Shown here piece by piece: positions 8,302 to 16,384 of a stretch of 64,000 nucleotides of DNA. The notes under the pieces are model-generated. The model was not told the origin of the DNA and ran no database searches. It saw only the letters and a list, made by a program, of their open reading frames with translations. Each line of letters starts with the position of its first letter. Within the stretch, counting starts at the first letter, position 1. The position numbers were made by a program, and so were the translations under genes. This stretch comes from an uncultured Collinsella sp. (GTDB lineage: Bacteria > Actinomycetota > Coriobacteriia > Coriobacteriales > Coriobacteriaceae), in assembly GCA_900541645.1 (NCBI GenBank), contig UQKQ01000003.1:62001-126000 (forward strand), read 5' to 3'.

Positions 8302-8982
8302 CTATTCGGGCCAAATAAATTGCGTGCGGCCGGCCTCGCCGCCATCGATCAACAGACTCTGTCCGGTCATAAACCGGTTGGTCACGCCCACAAAGTAGAT
8401 CCACTCGGCGATCTCTTGGGCGGTGGCCCAGCGTTTAAGCGGCGTGAGCTCCATAATCTGATTCCACAGGCGCTCGTCTTCCATCACGCAACGGTTGAGC
8501 GGCGTGATAACGCCGCCTGGGTCCACACTGTTGGCGATGGCCTGCGGCGCCAGGCGGTTTGCAAGGTTCTTGGTGTACGCGATAACGCCGCCCTTGCTGG
8601 CAGCATAGGCAGGAAACTCCGATCCCGTATGCCCGCTCGCCGACCCCACATTGACCACGGATTGGATAGCCGGCACCGGCTTGGCGGCAAGCCCCTCCCC
8701 CGCAAAGGCGTAGCGCTCGGTCACGTTGATGGTGCCATACAGGTTGGCGGCGATGTCATCGGCCGAATCCTGCGTACCGGCAACGTTCACGATCACCTGG
8801 GGTTCAAGGTCGCCTGGAAACGAGCCCGGCTCGCGGACATCAACGATCAGATGGCGGTAGCGCTCGTGTTCGACCGCCGCCGGCAGCAGATCAAAGCCCA
8901 CGACCTCGTGGCCCTCGTCCAAAAATCGTTGCACGCATGCGGCTCCGATACCGCCCGAAGCACCCGTGATCAAAACCCGCAT
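8302..8982 (-). CDS. Short-chain dehydrogenase/reductase (SDR)
   Basis: 226 residues of classical SDR architecture. The NAD(P) loop TGASGGIG is at residues 7-14, the NVAG motif near residue 66, and the catalytic Ser with YAASK (Tyr, Lys) in the middle. The C-terminal FMTGQSLLIDGGEAG is the typical end of the fold. An Asp after strand 2 (GFDLLP) suggests NAD(H) preference. The substrate is unknown. It starts at ATG 8982 with AAGGAG, and the queuosine-precursor transporter gene ends 9 nt upstream, so the two are probably cotranscribed. Confidence 0.92.
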   Translation of the reverse strand: MRVLITGASGGIGAACVQRFLDEGHEVVGFDLLPAAVEHERYRHLIVDVREPGSFPGDLEPQVIVNVAGTQDSADDIAANLYGTINVTERYAFAGEGLAAKPVPAIQSVVNVGSASGHTGSEFPAYAASKGGVIAYTKNLANRLAPQAIANSVDPGGVITPLNRCVMEDERLWNQIMELTPLKRWATAQEIAEWIYFVGVTNRFMTGQSLLIDGGEAGRTQFIWPE

Positions 8983-8991
8983 ACTTGCTCC

Positions 8992-9714
8992 TTAGGCGGT
9001 TGCGTGGCGCTCGAGGTACTCGGAGCCCACATTCTCGCGCTCCCAGCCGCGCACGACCTTGTAGCCCACGGGGCTCAGGAAAACCTCGCACAGCAGCTCG
9101 GCAACAGCGCCCGTCAGGGAGCACATGAGGACCTGCACCCAGGTCCAGCCGAAGAACGTGTGGCTCACCACAATGGCAAAGACCAGATTGTCGATAAACT
9201 GGCCAACACCCGTGGACACATAGGAGCGGAAGGCGAAGCTTGCAAAGTTATTCTTTTTGAGCATGCGGCCGAGCGACTGGTTGAGCGTGGAGTTAACCAC
9301 GGCAGAAACGAGCATTGCCAGCGAAGAGCCCAGCACCACGTACCAGGTGCCGCCGATGGTGGCGTTAAGAGCGGTGTTGACCTCGATCATGCCCGTGTCG
9401 TAGTAAGCGCCCCACATGCCGGGCGTGAGCGAGCATGCCCAAAAGCACAGGCTCACGGCAAGGTTGACCAGCAGCGCGAGGATAGAGATTTTAATGGATG
9501 CCTTGGCACCAAAGCGCTTGCAGATCATGTCCTGGCACAAAAACGAAACCCAGCTCACCACAAAGCCGCAATCGAGTGCCAGATACGGCAGGCTGATGAG
9601 CTCTTTGTTGGCCAGCAGGTTCATCATGATGACGCTCACGAAAAACAGCGAAACCGTTGCCGCGGGAATGCTCCGCAACAGGACCTTGTAGTCCTCCATG
9701 ACCTTCTTGATCAT
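8992..9714 (-). CDS. VUT/YhhQ family transporter, probable queuosine precursor importer
   Basis: 240 residues with six to seven membrane helices. It carries the family's conserved start (LFFVSVIMMNLLANKEL), the segment FLCQDMICKRFGAKASIKI and the C-terminal block QSLGRMLKKNNFASFAFRSY. Family members such as E. coli YhhQ import preQ0/preQ1 for queuosine in tRNA wobble positions. The ATG at 9714 follows AAAGGAG. A promoter and a structured leader precede it. No que biosynthesis genes are in the window, so it may support salvage. The SDR gene follows at 9 nt. Confidence 0.88.
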   Translation of the reverse strand: MIKKVMEDYKVLLRSIPAATVSLFFVSVIMMNLLANKELISLPYLALDCGFVVSWVSFLCQDMICKRFGAKASIKISILALLVNLAVSLCFWACSLTPGMWGAYYDTGMIEVNTALNATIGGTWYVVLGSSLAMLVSAVVNSTLNQSLGRMLKKNNFASFAFRSYVSTGVGQFIDNLVFAIVVSHTFFGWTWVQVLMCSLTGAVAELLCEVFLSPVGYKVVRGWERENVGSEYLERHATA

Positions 9715-9720
9715 TATGTA

Positions 9721-9770
9721 CTCCTTTGGTTTTAGGTTTAACGAGCAGGATATCGGACCCGAACTGCTCG
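9721..9770 (-). promoter_or_regulatory. Candidate preQ1-type riboswitch in the yhhQ-like leader
   Basis: Read on the minus strand, the leader has a 7-bp stem CGAGCAG/CTGCTCG with a 15-nt loop containing GGGTCC. An A-rich single-stranded tail (TTAAACCTAAAACCAAAGG) follows that runs into the ribosome site. Stem, C-containing loop and A-rich tail covering the Shine-Dalgarno are the layout of preQ1-I riboswitches, and the gene is a likely preQ1 importer. The loop is longer than usual, and I cannot run a covariance model. Confidence 0.35.
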
Positions 9771-9799
9771 GACGCCCCGGTCTTGAGACGACGGTGGGT

Positions 9800-9828
9800 A
9801 TAATAGCCGCTCACACGGCATAAGGCAA
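9800..9828 (-). promoter_or_regulatory. Sigma70-type promoter for the yhhQ-like gene
   Basis: On the minus strand TTGCCT (9828-9823), a 17-nt spacer, then TATTAT (9805-9800). Transcription would begin near 9793 and give a leader of about 80 nt containing the hairpin at 9742-9770. Confidence 0.65.
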
Positions 9829-9834
9829 GCAAAC

Positions 9835-9864
9835 GGCGCGGCAGCCCCGCAGGACCACCGCGCC
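9835..9864 (-). terminator. Hairpin downstream of prfC
   Basis: GGCGCGG...CCGCGCC, a 7-bp GC-rich stem only 6 nt after the prfC stop codon on the minus strand. It is followed by GTTTGCTT, so it is a plausible but weak intrinsic terminator. Confidence 0.55.
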
Positions 9865-9870
9865 GATACG

Positions 9871-11484
<1,614 letters not shown>

Positions 11485-11621
11485 GCGGATCCTTTCTTGC
11501 ATTGAGTGCATTACGTCGATGTAACCGCCCTATTGTAGCCGCGAAATCCCGCTCTAGAGCGCCTATCAGGACAAATTCATCAGTTGGGGCCTGGGTAGCC
11601 GGCCCAATCCGTATTTACCTC

Positions 11622-11665
11622 TTGCATAACTGTGCATAGTGTATATATACTGTGGTTATATACAC
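11622..11665 (+). promoter_or_regulatory. Promoter with overlapping GntR/YtrA operator
   Basis: TTGCAT (11622-11627), a 16-nt spacer and TATATA (11644-11649) form the promoter. A perfect dyad GTGTATATA-N9-TATATACAC (11639-11647 and 11657-11665) overlaps the -10 and the start site, 28 nt before the GTG start. This is the expected layout for autorepression by the YtrA-type regulator encoded next. Confidence 0.65.
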
Positions 11666-11692
11666 GTGTAGCCCAACAGCTAAGGAGCCGCT

Positions 11693-12072
11693 GTGGACAT
11701 CATCCTATCCAATTCGAGCGACAAGCCCATCTACGAGCAGATAACCTCGCAAGTCAAAGTTCAAATCCTTTCGGGCACGCTCGCCGCGGGAGCCAAACTC
11801 CCCAGCATCCGCGCACTCGCGAGCGACCTGGGCGTGAGCGTCATCACCACCAAGCGCGCCTACGCCGATCTGGAGCAGCTCGGGTTTATCTGTACCGTGC
11901 AGGGCAAGAGTTCTTTGTTGCCGACGGCAACAAAGAACTCTTGCGTGAAAACCAGCTCTGCCATATCGAAGAGCTGCTTACGCAGGCGGCAGAACAAGCC
12001 GAAGCCCTGGGCGTCACGCGCGACAAACTGCACGAGATGCTCGACCTGGTAGCCCCCGAAACCATGCAGTAG
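11693..12072 (+). pseudogene. GntR family (YtrA-type) regulator, frameshifted
   Basis: From GTG 11693 (TAAGGAG site) the frame encodes a good GntR winged helix: PIYEQITSQVKVQILSGTLA, SIRALASDLGVSVITTKRAY, then GFICTVQGKSS. After codon 73 the frame runs into nonsense. The expected family continuation, FVADGNKELLRENQLCH...MLDLVAPETMQ, is present in the -1 frame to the stop at 12072. Adding one T to the run at 11915-11917 would restore a single protein of about 126 residues. The break lies in the left arm of a perfect 19-bp palindrome. The HTH is intact, but the C-terminal dimerisation helices are lost unless the frame is recovered. No slippery heptamer for programmed shifting is visible. It heads an ABC exporter operon. 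Confidence 0.75.
11904..11944. repeat. Perfect 19-bp inverted repeat with 3-nt loop inside the GntR gene
   Basis: Left arm 11904-11922 (core AAGAGTTCTTTGTTGCC), spacer GAC, right arm 11926-11944 (core GGCAACAAAGAACTCTT). All 19 positions pair. The arms lie in protein-coding sequence and the frameshift maps to the left arm. Perfect symmetry of this length inside a gene is unexpected and suggests templated correction of a former imperfect palindrome. Confidence 0.9.
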
Positions 12073-12095
12073 CCATCTGCAAGAAAGGCTATACC

Positions 12096-12977
12096 ATGCA
12101 AAACTTGTTAGAACTCAAAGGTATCTCACGCCGCGTGAGCGACCGTTTTTCGCTGCGTGATGTCACGCTCGCCGTGGAGCCCGGCCAGATTGTTGGCTTT
12201 GTGGGCGCTAACGGTGCCGGCAAGACAACGACCATTCGCGCCGCGCTCGGGCTTATCAAGCTCGATGCCGGCGAAGTGTACCTGTTTGGGCAGCGCTGTG
12301 GCGCCGACGCACCCGGTGAGTCGCAACGCCATCTACGCTCCCGCGTCGGTCTTGTCCTGGACACGTGCCCCTTCCCCTCCACGCTCAAGGTGGGCCAGAT
12401 CGAGTCGCTCGTAGGCCCGGCGTACCCCACGTGGGACCGCGAAACGTTCGCCGGATTCATCAACCGATTTGGCCTCGATCCCAAGACAAAAGTCAAGGAC
12501 CTCTCCCGCGGCATGGGCATGAAACTGCAGCTTGCCTGTGCACTCAGCCATAATGCCAAGCTACTCCTTTTGGACGAAGCCACCGCGGGCCTCGATCCCA
12601 TGGCGCGCGAGGAACTGCTCGATGAGCTGCTTGCTTTTGTCGCCGACGGCCAGCACAGCGTGCTACTATCGAGCCACATTACGTCCGACCTCGATCGCGC
12701 CGCCGACCGCGTCATCTGCATCGATAACGGCTCGATTGTGTTTGACCTGCCGCGCGAGGACATTACCGACCGAGCCGGCATCGCCCACTGCACCCAAGCG
12801 CAGGCCGCCGAGCTTATGGCTTGCGTCGAAGGTGCCCGTGCCGCCCACCACGCCTATAGCGTGGACGTGCTCGTGCCCAACCGTCGCGAAACGCTCGAGG
12901 CCTTTCCCGAGATTCCCTGCGATCGGGCAACCATTGTCGACTATCTTCGCCTCACGCTGAAAGGGGCTTCGAAATGA
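12096..12977 (+). CDS. ABC transporter ATP-binding protein (YtrB-like)
   Basis: 293 residues. Walker A GANGAGKTTTIR is near residues 38-49, the signature region is the variant LSRGMGMKLQLACAL, Walker B LLLLDEATAGLDP, and the switch His is in LLSSHITSD. The variant signature without LSGGQ and the roughly 60-residue C-terminal extension are typical of GntR-linked YtrB/BcrA exporters, which move small molecules or antimicrobial peptides. AAAGG precedes ATG 12096, 24 nt after the broken regulator. Its stop overlaps the next start (ATGA). Confidence 0.92.
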   Translation: MQNLLELKGISRRVSDRFSLRDVTLAVEPGQIVGFVGANGAGKTTTIRAALGLIKLDAGEVYLFGQRCGADAPGESQRHLRSRVGLVLDTCPFPSTLKVGQIESLVGPAYPTWDRETFAGFINRFGLDPKTKVKDLSRGMGMKLQLACALSHNAKLLLLDEATAGLDPMAREELLDELLAFVADGQHSVLLSSHITSDLDRAADRVICIDNGSIVFDLPREDITDRAGIAHCTQAQAAELMACVEGARAAHHAYSVDVLVPNRRETLEAFPEIPCDRATIVDYLRLTLKGASK

Positions 12978-13672
12978 AACGCGCCTTTATGTCCGAGCTC
13001 GCCATCGCTCGCACGCTCATCCCGAGCATTGCGGGCGTCGGCCTGTTCATCTTCGTCGTGCTGACCCTTGCCAACGCATCGGACGGCGATTCCGGTATGA
13101 GCCCCGGCGCCTGCGCGGTCAGCGCCATGTCGCCCATCATAATCATGAACTCACTGGCTGGCTACGATAACCAAAACGGCTGGGAGCGCTATCGGGCAAC
13201 GCTGCCGTTCTCGCGCAAAGACATCATCTGCGCACGCTACCTGTGCATTATTGCTTTCTCGGCCGTCATGGCATGCGCCGCCGTGCTTTTGAACATCATC
13301 GCCCTTCCGTTCTTCGATCCCACGGGCATTCCCTCGACGGGACAGACCGTCTTTGAAATCGCAATCGCCTCGGCAGCATCGATGCTCATCTCCCTCATGA
13401 TGGTGTTTTTAGCACATCCGCTGTTCTTTCGATTTGGACACATGGAGGCGCTGCGCCTTTCCGTCGGCCTGTTTGCCCTGATGGGCTGCGGTACCATGGC
13501 AATGCTGAGCTCTTCCAACCCCATTAGCAACTGGCTCATGTCGATTGCCGGAGCGAATCCCGATCCTGCCGTCCTTGGCGGTCTGTGCGCAGGAATTGCC
13601 GTACTGGCCCTCGCGCTATGTGCAATCAGCTGCACCGTCAGCACCAAGGTCTATCGAGCACGCGATCTGTAG
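12974..13672 (+). CDS. ABC-2 type permease, partner of the preceding ATPase
   Basis: 232 residues with six hydrophobic segments (first at IPSIAGVGLFIFVVLTLAN, last at VLGGLCAGIAVLALALCAIS). The stretch YDNQNGWERYRATLPFSRKDIICARYL is the conserved cytoplasmic part of YtrC/YtrD-like ABC-2 permeases ("LP.SR...V..RY"). It overlaps the ATPase gene by 4 nt, so the two are translationally coupled. The pair forms a full exporter as a dimer. The cargo is unknown. Confidence 0.88.
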   Translation: MKRAFMSELAIARTLIPSIAGVGLFIFVVLTLANASDGDSGMSPGACAVSAMSPIIIMNSLAGYDNQNGWERYRATLPFSRKDIICARYLCIIAFSAVMACAAVLLNIIALPFFDPTGIPSTGQTVFEIAIASAASMLISLMMVFLAHPLFFRFGHMEALRLSVGLFALMGCGTMAMLSSSNPISNWLMSIAGANPDPAVLGGLCAGIAVLALALCAISCTVSTKVYRARDL

Positions 13673-13762
13673 TCACGCGAGTCTCAATCCACGAAGGGCG
13701 CGATCGCCGCCCCTCCCCGCAAATCCGTGGCAAACGGCATGTCCCTGGCGTGCGCCACCGTG

Positions 13763-15067
13763 CTACTTGCGCAGCGGCTTGGGTAGCGGGATACCGGCGG
13801 CGATGACAGCCGCGATGATCATGCAGACGATACCCTTGAGTGGGAAACACATGAGCAGCAGGCCCACGACCATGACCGGCTGGCGCATGACCGCACCCAT
13901 CGTCGATGCCGTGCAGACGGCGACGCAAAAGACCGGATCGGCGCCGGTGAGAATAGCAAGGCCGTAGCCCAGGCTCACACCCGAGAAGATAACCGGGAAG
14001 AAGTGGCCGCCACGCCAACCAAGGTTGATGAGGGCGGGGGTCAGCATAGCCTTAACAAGACCGGTCGCGATGAGCACACCGGCGGGAATGGTCAGGTAGG
14101 TCTCCATGAGCACGTCGGCCTGGGTCTCGCCGGCAAACATGGTGTAGGGCAGGACCGTGCCGCAGATGGCGAGCGCCAGACCGGCCAGCATGGCTTTGAC
14201 GACAGGGCGCGCCCCTATTGCATGGGCAAGCGCTTCGCTCGCGTGCTCAGAGACAAAGTACAGCCAGCCGCAGATCGTTCCGATCAGCGACAGAGGAATG
14301 AGCCAGGTAAGCTCCAGGTTGCCCACCACGGCAGCCTCGAACCTCGGCATGCCCATGCCGCCGCCCACAAGCTGGCCGAGCAGCAGGTAGGTGCCCAGAC
14401 CGCCGGCAATCGCAATGCCGTAGACCACCGTCTTTTGCGCCTTGGGCAGCTTGATGGTGATCTCGCCGGACGCGGACTCATCGTCGGCGTCTTCGCCCTG
14501 GCCGTCGGCGCTACCAGCGAGCGGCGCCACAAAGCCAAAGACGGGCGCGGTAAAGAGTGCCGTCAGGGCAGCCTGGGTGCCCAGCAGCGTGAGCTCCCTA
14601 AACTCGGCGCCAAAGCGACGCATGCGATCGCCGACCCAGCTGCACAGACCCGCGATGACGCCGGTCAGGCCGGCCTCCGGTCCAATGCTGCCGCCAAACA
14701 GCAGCGGCAGCAATGCCGCGAGCGAAAGCTTGCCCAGATTGTCGTACGGGTAGCGTCCATCGCGCTTTACCTTGGCCATCACCTGGTTGAGGTCATCGGT
14801 CTTGGTGCCCGTCGTCTTTTCGTACAGACCGATCAGCAGGCCGCCCAGCAGGCAGACGAAAAACGGGTATGACAGAAAGCCAAACGGGCCGCTGGCAAGC
14901 TCGGGCGAAGCGACGCCCAGCGCGTGTGGAATCTCAGTCCATAGATAGTCGATACCGTGCTCCATCGCGAAAAAGAACAGCCAGACCGCGACACCTGCGA
15001 ACGCACCGGTCACGGCAACGCTAACTAAAAACAGCGCGCGGTTTGTGGGTTTGGCAAGGTTATCCAT
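13763..15067 (-). CDS. ClC family voltage-gated chloride channel/antiporter
   Basis: 434 residues with ten or more membrane helices. The first selectivity loop appears as FGGSIGPEAGLTGVIAGL, where canonical ClC proteins have GSGIP and GREGP; the GPEAG form with Glu retained marks a divergent bacterial clade. Later the RGGHFFPVIFSGVSLGYGLA block matches helix N (GGIFxP). The retained glutamate suggests H+/anion coupling is possible, but this is an inference. A hydrophilic acidic loop (DGQGEDADDESASGEI) lies mid-protein. The start follows GGGAGGACCCG. Confidence 0.88.
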   Translation of the reverse strand: MDNLAKPTNRALFLVSVAVTGAFAGVAVWLFFFAMEHGIDYLWTEIPHALGVASPELASGPFGFLSYPFFVCLLGGLLIGLYEKTTGTKTDDLNQVMAKVKRDGRYPYDNLGKLSLAALLPLLFGGSIGPEAGLTGVIAGLCSWVGDRMRRFGAEFRELTLLGTQAALTALFTAPVFGFVAPLAGSADGQGEDADDESASGEITIKLPKAQKTVVYGIAIAGGLGTYLLLGQLVGGGMGMPRFEAAVVGNLELTWLIPLSLIGTICGWLYFVSEHASEALAHAIGARPVVKAMLAGLALAICGTVLPYTMFAGETQADVLMETYLTIPAGVLIATGLVKAMLTPALINLGWRGGHFFPVIFSGVSLGYGLAILTGADPVFCVAVCTASTMGAVMRQPVMVVGLLLMCFPLKGIVCMIIAAVIAAGIPLPKPLRK

Positions 15068-15192
15068 CGGGTCCTCCCGCGGTCAAAGTCGACATAGATA
15101 CGTTTTATTGTAGAGCGAGTGTGGCCCAGACAAGCCAACCGTCTGCGCCGCAAACGGCACCATTGGGAGCCATAGTGGGGCAGGCTCAAGGC

Positions 15193-15726
15193 TTATCCGT
15201 TGATAATCGAGGCAATCTCGCGCAAATCGTCGGCAAAGTAGATGCCGTGCTGGCGCTTCAGGCTCGAAAGCCCCTTATCAATCATGTGCCCGAGCAGCGC
15301 CTTGAGGTCGTTGTAGTAACCGTTCAGGTTGTACAAAATGCACGGCGCATCGAGATGCCCCAACGACACCGCGGACATGACCTCGGCAATCTCCTCGAGC
15401 GTGCCCGTCCCACCGGGAAAGGCGATGAACGCATCGCCGAGCTCAATCATCTTGGCCTTGCGCTCGGCCATATCGCTTGTCACGATAAGGTCGTCGATAC
15501 CGTCATGCTGAAACTCGGCCTCGATAAAAAAGCTCGGCTCAACACCCGTCACATGTCCACCTGCCTCGAGCACGCTATCGGCGAGCGCACCCATCAGGCC
15601 CGACTTGGACCCGCCGTATACCAGCGCGTGTCCGTTGGAGCCGATCCAGTTGCCCAGCTCCTGCAGCGCGGGCAGAAACGCTGGGTCGTTACCAACGCTG
15701 GCACCCAGATACACGGTGATATTCAT
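15193..15726 (-). CDS. LOG family protein (TIGR00730), nucleotide 5'-monophosphate phosphoribohydrolase-like
   Basis: 177 residues of Rossmann fold. The two signature motifs are GGSKSGLMGALAD (near residue 42) and FPGGTGTLEEI (PGGxGTxxE, near residue 102). These define the LOG/YvdD family, which hydrolyses N6-substituted AMP to free base and ribose phosphate; old annotations as lysine decarboxylase are wrong. The ATG at 15726 has GGGGGACTGA upstream. It follows the K+ channel gene on the same strand after 35 nt, so they may be cotranscribed. Physiological substrate unknown. Confidence 0.9.
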   Translation of the reverse strand: MNITVYLGASVGNDPAFLPALQELGNWIGSNGHALVYGGSKSGLMGALADSVLEAGGHVTGVEPSFFIEAEFQHDGIDDLIVTSDMAERKAKMIELGDAFIAFPGGTGTLEEIAEVMSAVSLGHLDAPCILYNLNGYYNDLKALLGHMIDKGLSSLKRQHGIYFADDLREIASIING

Positions 15727-15761
15727 ATTCAGTCCCCCAATCGTGACGCGCGGCGCCCGTT

Positions 15762-16187
15762 CTAGCGTTGGCGGCGGCGATATTCGCGCACGTGGCGCGA
15801 CAGGTCGGCGAGCTCGTCACGATCGAGCTCCTCCAAATGCTCAAGATCGTCCATAAAGTGCGCCATGGTGTCCTTTTGGCGCAGCTTGATGAGCGTATTG
15901 CAGTAGTTCACCGCCACGCCCGTAAGCATGGCGATATAGAAGATACTGATGACGCTTAGGATGACGGTAATGCCGCGGGCAACCGGCGTTTCTGCCGGGA
16001 TATCGCCAAAGCCGATCGTCGAGACCGTCTCAAAGCTAAACCACAGGCCATCACCAAAGGTGAGGGTCGTAGGCTCGGACAGCCAGACAGCCGTCGAGCA
16101 CAGCAGGTAAAAGATAAGAAACAGGCCCGTGATGCGTGCAAAGCCAGCCTGTCGCAGCACATCGGCAAGCGTCCTCAACCTGTTCAT
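15762..16187 (-). CDS. Two-helix potassium channel family protein
   Basis: 141 residues: TM1 (FARITGLFLIFYLLCSTAVWL), a pore loop with the filter STIGFGDIPAET (variant of TVGYGD), then TM2 (ITVILSVISIFYIAMLTGVAV) and a cytoplasmic tail with acidic helix MDDLEHLEELDRDELADL. This is the KcsA/Ion_trans_2 pore module without an RCK domain. The ATG at 16187 is preferred (GGAAAGGG upstream) over one seven codons earlier. A tetramer is expected. Selectivity for K+ is inferred from the filter. Confidence 0.85.
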   Translation of the reverse strand: MNRLRTLADVLRQAGFARITGLFLIFYLLCSTAVWLSEPTTLTFGDGLWFSFETVSTIGFGDIPAETPVARGITVILSVISIFYIAMLTGVAVNYCNTLIKLRQKDTMAHFMDDLEHLEELDRDELADLSRHVREYRRRQR

Positions 16188-16239
16188 CGCGACCCTTTCC
16201 ACGGACAACCAATCACGTTCGCTCGGTATTGTCCCACAA

Positions 16240-16297
16240 CCGGCAGTTAGGGACGTTCCTTTTGTGCCGGCAGAAAGGGACTGTCCCCAACTGCCGG
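16240..16297. repeat. Dispersed palindromic repeat (CCGGCAGTT...AACTGCCGG)
   Basis: Outer arms CCGGCAGTTAGGGAC and GTCCCCAACTGCCGG pair over about 14 bp around a core with GTGCCGGCAG. A related, degraded copy lies at 3990-4031. It sits upstream of the large sensor kinase gene at 16385. Confidence 0.6.
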
Positions 16298-16384
16298 GCG
16301 GGACCGTTTAGCGGTGCAGCTGCCGACTGGGCAGGCTGAGCTGGTATCCTTATGCGGTAATGTCTCGATTCGTTAGGATTGCAT

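Noticed and set aside
11904..11944. Programmed ribosomal frameshifting in the GntR gene driven by the hairpin
   Set aside because: No X-XXY-YYZ slippery heptamer precedes the hairpin at the right distance, and the shift point is inside the stem. A one-base loss explains it more simply.
15193..15726. Lysine decarboxylase
   Set aside because: PGGxGTxxE proteins of this size are LOG-family phosphoribohydrolases; the old name is a known misannotation.
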